64,000 bases of DNA from Flavobacterium sp. JAS (GCF_020991455.1 NZ_JAJMOX010000017.1:1-64000); one strand, 5' to 3'. Positions 1 to 8,246 are shown, counted from the stretch's first letter. Numbers and translations are program-made. Notes: a model not told the origin generated them from the letters alone.

Positions 1-2109
1 ATCACAACCGCCACTTACGCTAAAGCCTTGTTTGAAGGTTTCGAAAGCAGCATTTACCGCAGCCTGATCGGCATAAGCACAAGCTGAAGCAGTGAATGGA
101 TCTGGTGATACCGGAACTACTGCCGCTGGAGCGGTGATAGTGAAAGTAGCTGAGCATGATTTCTGTAATCCGCAAGCATCAGTAACATTGTAATTTACAG
201 TTACAGTTCCGCCGCATAAAGCTGGAGGAGTCAAATTCTCCAATCCTGTAATTGTTAAAGTTCCGTTACCTCCTGAAGCTGAAAATCCTTGTTTAAAGAT
301 TTCGAAAGCAGCATTAACTGCAGCCTGATCAGCATAAGTACAAGAGCTTTTTATATTATCCGGAGGACAAACTATATCAATAGGTGTTGGCGGAGTACTT
401 GTAATAGTTACTGAATCTTCTGCCGAACATCCATTTATTGGGTCGGTGACTGTTAAAGTATAAGTCCCCGCTTTATCAATCGTTGGTGTTAGAGTCGTAC
501 CGTCTGAAACAATGTGTCCGTCTAATGTACTCCATAAATATGTAGCATTAGGCGTACTTGATGAGCCTGACAATTTTATCGACGTTATCAAACAAGTTAA
601 GGCTTTATCGTTTCCTGCATTAACATTTGGCGGTACTTTATTTTCAAGAACCGTGACGGTTTTTTTAGCAAAACAGCCTTCTAAATTAGTATAAGCATAT
701 ACGGTATAAATTCCCTTAACAGATACAACAGGTGCATTTCCCGCTATAAATGGTCCATCGACAATACCATCAGGTGAAGGTCCGTACCATTTAATAGTAG
801 CATTTGCAGGAGTTGGTGTTGCTGTTAAAGTTGCTGTTGGATTATTACAGGTTAAAGGATTACTAACATTGCCTACTACGGCTACATCAGTAATATTTCC
901 GAATAAAAATGGTCCTGAAAAATCTTTTAATTCTGAAGTAAATGAAGATGAAGATCTTGTTTTTACTAAAAGTGAGCCTAATAAATTTGAGCAAGGACTT
1001 TGGTTAATATTTCTACTATCTAATCCTAATGCTGTCAAATTAAGTCCAAACTCTGTAAACTGCAAAGCTTCGTAATCATTTTGAAAAGAAGCTTGTGAGC
1101 CTCTTAAAGTTCCCCATGGTGGCCCTAGTGTAGAAGCAGTTACATTAACAACTGCAAAAACATTCATATTTATACCTCCACCTTTTGCATTTATTTCTGC
1201 ATATCCGTAAGGAGGCGCACCATTACCCTGGTCAAAAACACCGGTTAGATCAAAAGGTCTGTTAGGTTTTGAATTAAAAGCTGCTACATCAGCACTAGAC
1301 ATCCAAACTCTTACACTGGCAATTGGTTTTGTACCACCATTTTCAAAATCAATGGCGACAATTACATCCCCCGGAACAAGTATTTTTCCGGTGCCGTCAA
1401 AAGTCCATGCTGTGTGTCCTGACTGGCCACCTGTACCAACTAAAGCACTACCGTTAAAAGTAACTTCTGTTCTGAAAAATTCAAAATCAAAATGTGAATT
1501 CCCATCAGAGGAAATTTTAGATGCTCCTCCATATCCCCATAAAACTCCATTAGGATTAATTGCTAATGCGGCCGGAGATAAATCTCTTTTTAGGTAGCCG
1601 TATACATCAACAATATCATCTTTTTGAGGAATACTACCCGAACCTAAAGACCAAGTAGCAGGATTATCACCATTTTTGTTAGAATTTCCAGAAAAAGTAT
1701 TAGAATCGCTGTTACTTTGAGTAGAATTTCCATCACGCCCGTAAACAGCATCAATCCACAAAAAATTACCAACCATGGTATTTTTTGGTTTCGACATTCT
1801 TTTTTCAAATGTAAAATTATTATTCGATTGGATTGATGTTTTTAACCCTGCCGCATTGCTCTGATCAATAACATTTTCACCGGTTCCATTAGCAAAAGCT
1901 GAGCTAAAAAACCAGTCATCATAAATACCAGAAACCGTAGGGGGAACCAAAAATTGTTCTTTGTTTGCATAAACATCAGCATCAATACCAAAATTAGCTT
2001 TTACAGCTGCTCCTGATACGGCTTGCGAATACAAATAAGGGTGGAAAGCAAATAGCATAAAAAATACCAATAAGCAAAACGGATACTTTTTGTGCATACT
2101 AATTTTCAT
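1..2109 (-). CDS. Large secreted adhesin-like protein with HYR-like repeats, partial (C-terminus beyond window)
   Basis: The frame is open from the ATG at 2109 to the window edge: 703 codons with no stop. Residues 1-28 form a signal peptide ending near YSQA. A long region of no recognised family follows to about residue 370. PKD/Ig-like segments come next (short motifs such as LTC and YLWST). Two HYR-like modules then repeat the phrase YADQAAVNAAFE at about residues 585 and 674. Proteins built this way in Flavobacterium are usually thousands of residues long, are exported by the type IX system and serve as cell-surface adhesins; the sorting domain would lie left of the window. A second ATG four codons downstream (2097) is an alternative start. 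No consensus promoter was found upstream. Confidence 0.8.
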   Translation of the reverse strand, partial: MKISMHKKYPFCLLVFFMLFAFHPYLYSQAVSGAAVKANFGIDADVYANKEQFLVPPTVSGIYDDWFFSSAFANGTGENVIDQSNAAGLKTSIQSNNNFTFEKRMSKPKNTMVGNFLWIDAVYGRDGNSTQSNSDSNTFSGNSNKNGDNPATWSLGSGSIPQKDDIVDVYGYLKRDLSPAALAINPNGVLWGYGGASKISSDGNSHFDFEFFRTEVTFNGSALVGTGGQSGHTAWTFDGTGKILVPGDVIVAIDFENGGTKPIASVRVWMSSADVAAFNSKPNRPFDLTGVFDQGNGAPPYGYAEINAKGGGINMNVFAVVNVTASTLGPPWGTLRGSQASFQNDYEALQFTEFGLNLTALGLDSRNINQSPCSNLLGSLLVKTRSSSSFTSELKDFSGPFLFGNITDVAVVGNVSNPLTCNNPTATLTATPTPANATIKWYGPSPDGIVDGPFIAGNAPVVSVKGIYTVYAYTNLEGCFAKKTVTVLENKVPPNVNAGNDKALTCLITSIKLSGSSSTPNATYLWSTLDGHIVSDGTTLTPTIDKAGTYTLTVTDPINGCSAEDSVTITSTPPTPIDIVCPPDNIKSSCTYADQAAVNAAFEIFKQGFSASGGNGTLTITGLENLTPPALCGGTVTVNYNVTDACGLQKSCSATFTITAPAAVVPVSPDPFTASACAYADQAAVNAAFETFKQGFSVSGGCD
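21..353 (-). repeat. Two near-identical HYR-like module segments inside the adhesin gene
   Basis: The stretches at about 21-90 and 287-353 encode nearly the same peptide (C-x-YADQAAVNAAFE followed by FKQGFSxSGG). They are about 266 bp apart, so this is an in-frame tandem module of about 89 residues that probably continues left of the window. Such arrays are prone to copy-number change and to assembly collapse. Confidence 0.7.
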
Positions 2110-2518
2110 CAAATTAAAATTTGGGAAAATTAGACTAATAAAAGAACAACGAAAGATTTTACACAATTCATGGTGTGTAATCTTCATGTGATAAAAAATA
2201 GTTTTTTTCATAATAATAGTATTTAAAATACCATTACATTAGTAAAAACCAGGAAGTTTACAGATTTGGAAATTACATGAAAAATAATTAACCATCTTCA
2301 AAAAGTTATGAAGTACAAAATCTAAAAACTCTTTTAAAAAGAATTGACCCTCAGAAAAAAATCTGACTTTAACGATCATGGGGAAAAAACATTTGTTAAA
2401 ATTAGTTAATAACATAAATGCTCTCACTTAAAAGGAAGTATAATCGATATTATTCAAATAAAATCGACGAACGGAATGCAACAATAAGAAAAGTAGTATT
2501 TAATGTTTTTAAATAAAT
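2110..2518. other. Intergenic region upstream of the adhesin gene
   Basis: About 400 bp of AT-rich sequence lie between the adhesin start and the esterase terminator. The only open frame (about 62 codons, minus strand, 2239-2427) has no family features. I see no consensus TAnnTTTG promoter and no repeat. Confidence 0.5.
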
Positions 2519-2570
2519 AAAAATCAGGCCTATCTATTTTTCGAAAATGAAAAATATAGACCTGATTTTT
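2519..2570. terminator. Bidirectional hairpin terminator downstream of the esterase gene
   Basis: A long dyad (AAAAATCAGGCCTAT pairing with ATAGACCTGATTTTT, one mismatch) around an 8-nt loop, with A/T runs on both sides. It lies 76 bp beyond the stop of the minus-strand esterase gene, which it should terminate. Confidence 0.75.
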
Positions 2571-2645
2571 ATGAATATCACAAAAAAGCGACTTTATATT
2601 AAACTAATAAAAGCCTTACTAATTAAAAAAATATTAATTTCGTAA

Positions 2646-3506
2646 TTACTTCGTTTTAGGTTTAAACAATATTTTGCTAAAAAATAATACATGATAAGGC
2701 AAAGAATTTTCCCAATAATCCCAGGTATGTGCTCCTGGACGTTCGGTATAATCATGTTCTACTTTATTATATACTAATCTTCGGTGTAACTCTCTGTTAG
2801 ATTCTATTAAAAAATCATCTACACCACAATCTATAATTAAAGGTAATTTGTTTGCTTTGATTTTATCTAGCATATTCATAACCGCATATTGTGCATACAT
2901 TTCTGAGCTATCACTTTTATCTCCAAAAACGGGCTGCATTAATTTCACTACTTGCCCTGAAGATTCACGATTAAGCATTGTGCTCATATCAACGGCACCA
3001 CTCATGCTTCCGGCAGCACAAAATAAATCAGGATGTTTTGCCGACAAATACAAAGCGCCATGACCACCCATAGAAAGTCCTGTAATGACTCTTCCACTTC
3101 TGTTGCTTATTGTTCGGTATGTTTTATCTACTTTTTGAACTACTTCCTGCGTGATAAAGGTTTCGAACTGACTTCCTTTATTCACAGGACTATCCAGATA
3201 AAAACTAAAAGTTTCACCTTCAGGCATCACAATAATAATATTGTATTGATCTGCTAAATTCTGAACTGTTTTTTTATTCGGCGTATTTTTTAACCAATCG
3301 CTAAAATGTCCATAAGCTCCATGTAACAAATACATTACGGGATAAGTGGTTTTGCTTTTAGCATACGAATTTGGCAATACAACAGCGGCTTTGTAGGTTT
3401 TGCCCATCGCTGTACTGGCAACTTGTAAAGTATCTACTTTTGCAGCATAACTCATAGACGAGGCACACAAAAGAACCGTAAATACTAAGATTTTAAAGTT
3501 TTTCAT
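2646..3506 (-). CDS. Secreted esterase, alpha/beta-hydrolase fold (esterase D / feruloyl-esterase-like)
   Basis: 286 residues with a cleavable signal peptide (about 1-21, ending SMSYA). The body fits the putative-esterase family (PF00756): an oxyanion-type LHGAYG at 61-66, the nucleophile elbow GLSMGG with Ser145, a likely acid Asp230 or Asp231, and His260 in GAHTW. The predicted role is hydrolysis of carboxyl esters in the periplasm or outside the cell, for example acetyl or feruloyl groups on polysaccharides; the substrate cannot be read from sequence. It is monocistronic, with its own terminator downstream, and the AraC gene upstream on the same strand is 350 bp away. Confidence 0.85.
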   Translation of the reverse strand: MKNFKILVFTVLLCASSMSYAAKVDTLQVASTAMGKTYKAAVVLPNSYAKSKTTYPVMYLLHGAYGHFSDWLKNTPNKKTVQNLADQYNIIIVMPEGETFSFYLDSPVNKGSQFETFITQEVVQKVDKTYRTISNRSGRVITGLSMGGHGALYLSAKHPDLFCAAGSMSGAVDMSTMLNRESSGQVVKLMQPVFGDKSDSSEMYAQYAVMNMLDKIKANKLPLIIDCGVDDFLIESNRELHRRLVYNKVEHDYTERPGAHTWDYWENSLPYHVLFFSKILFKPKTK

Positions 3507-3599
3507 ATTTATATTTTTCGATTAAGGAGTGTAAATATACCTTTTTTTCGAATTAATTATATGAAAAATCCGACCAGTTTTTTACTGCTCGGATTATGA

Positions 3600-3859
3600 G
3601 TTTGTGATATTATTTCTGCCATGGATTGCACAGATTAAAAGATTTTTTTCTCTACGGTAAATGTTTGCCACGAACTGAATACTGGATATTTTTTTGCCAC
3701 AGATTATGTGGATTAGAAGAATTTTTATTTGTGGTAAATGTTCGCCACGAATTTCACTAATTTTCGCTAATTTAATTCGTGTTAATTTGTGACCCGAGCG
3801 ATAGCGAACAGGCGAAGCAAATTCGTGGTGAAAACCCGTAAAATCCGTGGGCAGCTATC
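3600..3859. repeat. Intergenic dyad repeats of the 'gccacagatt / cacgaatt' type
   Basis: The region holds degenerate, partly inverted copies of short phrases (GCCACAGATTA, GCCACGAATT, TTCGTGTTAATTTGTG, AATTCGTGG). The same phrases recur at 25811-25913 and 44976-45106. It lies between the AraC and esterase genes. I see no protein-coding signal here. Confidence 0.55.
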
Positions 3860-4732
3860 TTAGCTAATAATAATCTTATGCTCAAGACGATATTGCGAAG
3901 CGCTTTTACCCGTATATTGTTTGAAAGATTTACTAAAGTGACTGAAATTATTAAAACCGCTTTCGTAACAAACCTCATTAATACTCATTGGTTTTTCGGC
4001 CAGAAGCTTGGAGGCGTGAACCAATCGATATTCGTTTACAAATTCGGTAAAAGTTTTATTTGAAATCTTTTTGAAATAACGGCAGAATGAAGGCGTGGTC
4101 ATACTCACCAGATTCGAAACCTCATCTATTGCTATAGATTCCTGAAAGTGATCTTTTACGTAATTAAAAATCACATTGATTCTGTCACTATCCTGCGTTT
4201 GCAATTCCAGCGAAAAACCGTCGGCGTTAAGCACTGTATAATCTTGTGAGGAATCTAACTCGTCGAGAATACTCAAGAGTGTCAGCAAGCGTTCAAACGG
4301 AAGCTGATGTTCCATCATTTCGATTTTCTTGCCTATATGTTTTTTAGTTTCTCCGCCAAAAGCAATTCCAACTTTGGCCTGATTAAAAATATTCTGAACC
4401 TTTTTCATTTCGGGAGCGATAAAAAAATCATTTCCCAAAAACTCTGGTTTAATATGAATAACGGTTTCGTTTTTGTTTCCCGTTTGTTCGTTCGTAAAAC
4501 CACAATGTGGCAAATTAGCACCTATTAAAATCAAATCACCATTCGTATAATAAGAAACATGGCTTCCTATTTGTCTCTTCCCTGCTCCACCGTTTATAAA
4601 AACCAATTCAATCTCCGGATGATAATGCCATAAGTGAGCTTTACTATTAGTCTTTTCGGCGTGTTTAGTGTAGGTAAAAGAACTTCCGTAGGAGTTTGAT
4701 ATCACTTCAAGAGCTGGGGCGACTGTTTTCAT
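3860..4732 (-). CDS. AraC-family transcriptional regulator with N-terminal cupin-like domain
   Basis: 290 residues from the ATG at 4732; an in-frame ATG 12 codons upstream (4768) would add an unconserved-looking LNLLLYF tail, so the shorter start is chosen. The N-terminal half looks like the AraC ligand-binding cupin (HYHPEIELVFI near residue 37, then GDLILIG). The last 100 residues form the double helix-turn-helix, ending with the AraC signature (FSHFSKSFKQYTGKSASQYR). It should act in the cytoplasm as a ligand-responsive regulator. It faces away from the small-secreted-protein cluster, and a degenerate copy of that cluster's leader (4782-4832) lies just upstream, so control of those genes is possible but unproven. 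Confidence 0.85.
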   Translation of the reverse strand: MKTVAPALEVISNSYGSSFTYTKHAEKTNSKAHLWHYHPEIELVFINGGAGKRQIGSHVSYYTNGDLILIGANLPHCGFTNEQTGNKNETVIHIKPEFLGNDFFIAPEMKKVQNIFNQAKVGIAFGGETKKHIGKKIEMMEHQLPFERLLTLLSILDELDSSQDYTVLNADGFSLELQTQDSDRINVIFNYVKDHFQESIAIDEVSNLVSMTTPSFCRYFKKISNKTFTEFVNEYRLVHASKLLAEKPMSINEVCYESGFNNFSHFSKSFKQYTGKSASQYRLEHKIIIS

Positions 4733-4781
4733 GATACTATCTTTAAAATATAATAGCAAATTTAACAAAAAAACCTATAAT

Positions 4782-4832
4782 AATTTAAAATTTAACCTAT
4801 ATCGGTTTCGTAAATGAGAATACAGCACGAAA
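4782..4832 (+). repeat. Leader element copy 1 (degenerate)
   Basis: Contains TTTAACCTAT, then CGGTTTCGTAAATGAGAATA, as in the leaders at 5038 and 6121. The TTTCG/CGAAA stem core is kept. No paralogous gene follows within 340 bp. It may be the relic of a lost paralog or an operator near the divergent AraC gene. Confidence 0.6.
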
Positions 4833-4967
4833 AACAGTAAAATTCTAAAGCTGAAAATCGTGATTATTCGATTATTTTTTCAAGACCCATATTTTTATCC
4901 TTGATTTTTTCAATATATCGCATTTAAACAAAGATTTTATAAGTATATGCTAATTTTTGTAAGAATA

Positions 4968-4998
4968 TTGGATAATTCAAAAAAGGTTAATAAATTTG
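4968..4998 (+). promoter_or_regulatory. Predicted Bacteroidetes sigma-A promoter for the first small secreted protein
   Basis: TTG at 4968-4970, a 20-nt spacer, then a perfect -7 box TAAATTTG at 4991-4998. Transcription from here would give a leader of about 178 nt that contains leader element copy 2. An alternative closer start (TTG, 23 nt, TAATTTAG near 5137) is duplicated before the next paralog. Confidence 0.5.
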
Positions 4999-5037
4999 AA
5001 AAAGTTAAAAAATAACAACCTAATTAACTAAAATACC

Positions 5038-5182
5038 TAATATAATTCAAAATTTAACCTATAACGCTTTCGTAAATGAGAATATAGCATCGAAATAGGA
5101 AAACACAGTTGTGAAAAAATAAGAGCTCCTGAAGTAATTTAGCATCAGAAAATTAGAAGTAAAAATTTAAAAACGAATAGCC
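5038..5182 (+). promoter_or_regulatory. Duplicated 5' leader, copy 2 (putative structured leader or operator)
   Basis: Matches 6117-6263 over its whole length, including TTTAACCTA, TTTCGTAAATGAGAATATAGCATCGAAA, AGTTGTGA and AAGTAATTTAGCATCAGA. The core can fold as TTTCG-(17 nt)-CGAAA. The conservation covers non-coding sequence just upstream of two paralogous genes, so it either came with the duplication or is kept for regulation. Confidence 0.6.
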
Positions 5183-5602
5183 ATGAAAAAGATCTTAAAA
5201 TTAAGCTTAGTATGTGCAGTGCTTTTTACAGGAATGAGTACTTATGCAATTGATGGGAATGATAATGGGAATAACGATTTTAATCTTCATGTATTAAAAG
5301 CGAATGGTAAACTAATTACGTTTGCTATGAATCAGGTTAAAAAAGCAAACCTGACAATTTACGATAAAGATGGTACTGTACTATATTCTGAATCAGCTTC
5401 AGGTAAAGACGGAATCTTAAGAACTTTTAGCTTAGAAGAATTTCCAGCTGGAACTTATTACTTAGAAGTTGAAGACAATGCAAAAAAAGTAAGACACGAA
5501 ATTACTATTACTGATGAAACTTCGGTTTTATCATCAAAAGCAGTTTCATCAGTTTATAAAGCAGGAGTTTCTGCTAAAAATACAAGCGTAGCAGTACGCT
5601 AG
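5183..5602 (+). CDS. Small secreted beta-sandwich protein, paralog 1 (T9SS-sorting-domain-like)
   Basis: 139 residues. The signal peptide (1-22) ends STYA. The mature part has alternating short strands with the phrases TIYDKDG, FSLEEFPAGTYYLEVED and KKVRHEITI, which resemble a type IX secretion C-terminal sorting domain or a DUF3244-like fold. No catalytic motif is visible. It closely resembles the next gene (same signal peptide and same ending KNTSxAVR) and more distantly the third. The conserved tail beyond the domain (AVSSVYKAG) is of unknown role. It is probably an abundant periplasmic or surface protein. It has its own terminator. Confidence 0.8.
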   Translation: MKKILKLSLVCAVLFTGMSTYAIDGNDNGNNDFNLHVLKANGKLITFAMNQVKKANLTIYDKDGTVLYSESASGKDGILRTFSLEEFPAGTYYLEVEDNAKKVRHEITITDETSVLSSKAVSSVYKAGVSAKNTSVAVR

Positions 5603-5676
5603 AAAAGTTTATACTCGCATACAGTATAAAAATGAGGTTAGATAGTTAGTAAAGTTTAAAAACTGTATAGTTTTAG

Positions 5677-5712
5677 AAACAGCTCTTTGTGGTTATTGAG
5701 CTGTTTTTTTTT
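5677..5712 (+). terminator. Intrinsic terminator after paralog 1
   Basis: AAACAGCTC / GAGCTGTTT stem with a 12-nt loop and a T9 run. The same stem reappears after paralog 2 (6742), so the terminator was duplicated with the gene. Confidence 0.8.
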
Positions 5713-5765
5713 GCTTTATACTTTTTTAGTTTAACAACAAAGTTTTTTTGCCTTGGATTGTGGAT

Positions 5766-6020
5766 TTTAACCGCAAAGCGCGCAAAGTTTTTTTATTCTG
5801 GATTGCGCATAGGAAACACAAAGTTCGCAAAGCTTTATCAACACAAAGCTTTGCGAACTTTGCGTTTATGTAAAAACTCGCGTATAAAAAAAATCTTTGC
5901 GTACTTTGCGGTTAAACTTTACCACCCACTTTTTATAAGAACCAAACACAAAGCTTTGCGAACTTTGCGTTTATGTAAAATCTCACATATAAAAAAACCT
6001 TCGCGCACTTTGCGGTTAAA
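5766..6020. repeat. Nested palindromic 'GCAAAG' repeat, copy A with duplicated right half
   Basis: Outer arms are TTTAACCGCAAAGCGCGCAAAG (5766-5787) and its near-complement at 5895-5916. Inner arms are CACAAAGTTCGCAAAGCTTT and its complement around 5816-5867. The right half (5842-5916) is repeated almost exactly at 5947-6020. A 127-codon open frame across it is an artefact of the repeat. Confidence 0.8.
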
Positions 6021-6116
6021 TTCTCAAGCACATTCTTTTGTAAGAAATGTAGATAAATTTACATTATCTTAATTCAAGTAAAACGTTGAAAAATAATAAT
6101 CAAATTAACAAATACG

Positions 6117-6263
6117 ATAAATATAATTCAAATTTTAACCTACAACGGTTTCGTAAATGAGAATATAGCATCGAAATCGGCAAATAGAGTTGTGAGAATA
6201 TGTTTATTTGATAAGTAATTTAGCATCAGAGAATTAGAACTATTAATCTAAAAATTAAATACC
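6117..6263 (+). promoter_or_regulatory. Duplicated 5' leader, copy 3
   Basis: Homologous to 5038-5182. In this copy the stem extends to CGGTTTCG pairing with CGAAATCG (eight pairs with one G-U). The TTG-N23-TAATTTAG promoter-like arrangement is kept (TTG near 6190). Confidence 0.6.
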
Positions 6264-6671
6264 ATGAAAAAGATTTTAAAATTGAGTTTAGTATGTGCTG
6301 TACTTTTCACCGGAATGAGTACTTATGCAATCGACGGGAATGAAGATTTTAATCTTCACGTAATTAAAACGAATGGGAAAGTGATTACGTTCGCTCTGAA
6401 TCAGGTAAAAAAAGCCAGTTTAACAATTTACGACAAAGATGGTAATCTAATTTATTCTGAATCTGCTTCAGGTAAAGACGGAATTTTGAGAACTTTTAGT
6501 TTAGAAGAATTTCCTGAAGGAACTTACTTCTTAGAAGTTGAGGATAATGTAAAAAAAGTGAGACATGAAATTACAATAACTGACGGTACTACGGTTTTGT
6601 CTAAAAAAGCAGTTTCATCAGTTTACAAAGCAGGTTTTTCTGCTAAAAATACAAGTATTGCCGTGCGCTAA
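6264..6671 (+). CDS. Small secreted beta-sandwich protein, paralog 2
   Basis: 135 residues, a close paralog of the gene at 5183: the same signal peptide (ending STYA), the same TIYDKDG and FSLEEFPEGTYFLEVED blocks and the same KNTSIAVR end. It is four residues shorter because an asparagine/glycine-rich stretch after the signal peptide is missing. Leader, gene and terminator are all duplicated, pointing to a fairly recent tandem duplication. Function is unknown; it is probably exported to the periplasm or surface. Confidence 0.8.
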   Translation: MKKILKLSLVCAVLFTGMSTYAIDGNEDFNLHVIKTNGKVITFALNQVKKASLTIYDKDGNLIYSESASGKDGILRTFSLEEFPEGTYFLEVEDNVKKVRHEITITDGTTVLSKKAVSSVYKAGFSAKNTSIAVR

Positions 6672-6741
6672 AAAGTTTACGCACATAAAAAGTCTAAATG
6701 TGAGATTAGACGTTGTGAAAAATTAAAATAATAGTCTTCAA

Positions 6742-6777
6742 AAAACAGCTCCTTTGACGTTAATGAGCTGTTTTTTT
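6742..6777 (+). terminator. Intrinsic terminator after paralog 2
   Basis: AAAACAGCTC / GAGCTGTTTT stem plus a T7 run; homologous to the hairpin at 5677. Confidence 0.8.
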
Positions 6778-6974
6778 ATGCTCTTTTTTTACCGACTCTT
6801 TGCAAACCATTTTTTTTTGGAAAACTATTCTTAATAATTTCAAAAGTCTGGTTTTTACGGGATTAAAAAATTGCTTTTAAAAACATCAACGAGCCCAGTA
6901 ATTACGTACATATTTCAGTAAAAACACTGAAACGTCTTTAATTCAACAATTTACACTTATAAAAAAATGTTTTT

Positions 6975-7008
6975 TTTGCATAAAATTAAATTTTAATTTT
7001 TAGTTTTG
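6975..7008 (+). promoter_or_regulatory. Predicted promoter for paralog 3
   Basis: TTTG at 6975-6978, a 22-nt spacer, then a perfect -7 box TAGTTTTG at 7001-7008, 38 bp before the ATG. The shared leader of paralogs 1 and 2 is absent here, so this member is probably regulated differently. Confidence 0.55.
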
Positions 7009-7045
7009 GGCTTGCCTCAAATACTAATAAACAATTAAAAAAGAC

Positions 7046-7432
7046 ATGACAAAATTTATCAAAATGGGCTTAGTTGTTGCCGTATTTTTAACAACTATTT
7101 TTACTTATGCAATTGATGGAAAAGGTGATTATATTTTGAATATAAAAACCGGAAATGGAAAAGTGGTTAGTTTTACTTTGAACACCGTTGAAAAATCAAT
7201 TTTCTCAATCTATGATGAAAACAATAATTTAGTTTACAAAGGAGATTCTGCTGCAGACAAATTAGAGATTTCAAAAACAATAAGCTTAGAAGGTTTTCCT
7301 TCTGGAACTTATGTATTAGAAGTAAAAGAAAACAGTAAAGTTGTAAAACACGAAATTAAAGTTGCAGCTAAAAAAGAAAAAGCAGTTAAACTTGACGAAA
7401 CGGTAAACGAAAGTCCTGGTTTCCGTCGTTAA
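7046..7432 (+). CDS. Small secreted beta-sandwich protein, paralog 3 (divergent)
   Basis: 128 residues. The signal peptide ends FTYAIDG, as in the two upstream paralogs. The body keeps the same plan (FSIYDENNNLVYKG, ISLEGFPSGTYVLEV, VVKHEIKV) but is clearly diverged and ends in a lysine/glutamate-rich tail instead of SAKNTS. The fold resembles T9SS sorting domains or DUF3244. It is the oldest-looking member of the tandem family and has its own promoter and a strong terminator at 7456. No enzymatic motif is seen. Confidence 0.75.
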   Translation: MTKFIKMGLVVAVFLTTIFTYAIDGKGDYILNIKTGNGKVVSFTLNTVEKSIFSIYDENNNLVYKGDSAADKLEISKTISLEGFPSGTYVLEVKENSKVVKHEIKVAAKKEKAVKLDETVNESPGFRR

Positions 7433-7455
7433 TTTTTTTTGCCCTAAAAAAAATT

Positions 7456-7487
7456 AAAAGCATCAGCCACGGCTGATGCTTTTTTTA
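7456..7487. terminator. Bidirectional terminator between convergent genes
   Basis: AAAAGCATCAGCC / GGCTGATGCTTTT stem (13 pairs) with a 2-nt spacer centre and T/A runs on both sides. It sits between paralog 3 and the convergent gene ending at 7485. Confidence 0.85.
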
Positions 7488-7946
7488 TGTGCTTTCTTTC
7501 CTGCGCAAATCACTTCCAAATTGAACCAGTCTCCAGAAAACATCGCAATCTGATGGAACCGGAATTTTTTGACTATCATTTTTTAAACTCTCCTGATAAA
7601 TAGATGAATGTAAAATAGCATAGCAGTAATCTAATACATCTATTGTTGTAAAGCTTTGTCTAAATTCCGGGCGCAGTTCTTCACTATTTGCAAAACATAC
7701 ATTGCCTTCGCTTTCTTTTTCATTTACAAACAATAAATCTAAGTTTTTGGCTATTTGCTTCATAAATTCAGGGTTTATGAAAATAGAGTTATCAGCTACT
7801 TTTTTAAAAAGAACAAAATATATTCCATTACGCTCTATTGCAGTCTTTATAATAAGATTTTCCAATGCTACATTATCCAAATGTTCACTTATGCCTTCTG
7901 CAAGATACAAAGTATTGATTTTATTTAGATATTGCTGAATTGTCAT
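7485..7946 (-). CDS. Miniature derivative of a type ISP restriction-modification enzyme (N- and C-terminal ends only)
   Basis: 153 residues. The C-terminal third carries the hallmark end of type ISP / LlaBIII-like enzymes: LDYCYAILHS (family form LDYIYAVLHSP), then KIPVPSDCDVFWRLVQFG (family form PRxPYPxDxxxFWxLVxLG). The first 32 residues (MTIQQYLNKINTLY, then GISEH) resemble the N-terminus of the same enzymes. The roughly 800-1000 residues of nuclease, helicase and methylase between them are missing. It therefore looks like an internally deleted remnant that has kept an open frame, and cannot restrict or methylate DNA. Family assignment is from memory of conserved motifs. It stands alone. 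Confidence 0.6.
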   Translation of the reverse strand: MTIQQYLNKINTLYLAEGISEHLDNVALENLIIKTAIERNGIYFVLFKKVADNSIFINPEFMKQIAKNLDLLFVNEKESEGNVCFANSEELRPEFRQSFTTIDVLDYCYAILHSSIYQESLKNDSQKIPVPSDCDVFWRLVQFGSDLRRKEST

Positions 7947-8123
7947 GATGATTTTAGCTTAAGAAATATAAAGTTATGTCATATATTTAATATAAGTACA
8001 CCGCATCTATAAAACGTTTTTTACCAGATAAAAGTTCCTAATTTGTTGCATCAGTTTTTTTAGGATAATTAGCTTCAGCCCTAAAAAAAACACTCGATTA
8101 TCTTTTTATATCATTGATTTATA

Positions 8124-8131
8124 TACATTTG
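8124..8131 (+). promoter_or_regulatory. Predicted -7 box upstream of the TPR gene
   Basis: A perfect TACATTTG at 8124-8131; no well-spaced -33 TTG is visible. It would give a leader of about 110 nt that contains two tiny overlapping frames (8161-8214, 17 codons; 8212-8241, 9 codons). Confidence 0.35.
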
Positions 8132-8246
8132 CAAAACAAAAGCACCATTTTCAATAAACAAATGAAATTTTCTTACGTTATAAATTATTCAATATCAATA
8201 AAGGAAAAAAAATGAGTAGCCCTAACATTTTTTTAAACTAAAACCT

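Noticed and set aside
512..1597. Plus-strand open frames opposite the adhesin gene
   Set aside because: The minus strand has a single uninterrupted 703-codon frame with signal peptide and repeats; the plus-strand frames are its shadows.
2239..2427. 62-codon minus-strand frame before the adhesin
   Set aside because: No start context, no family feature, composition typical of random AT-rich DNA.
5689..6072. 127-codon open frame on the plus strand
   Set aside because: It is translated from the nested palindromic repeat; the peptide shows the same words several times (KALRTLRL) and nothing protein-like.
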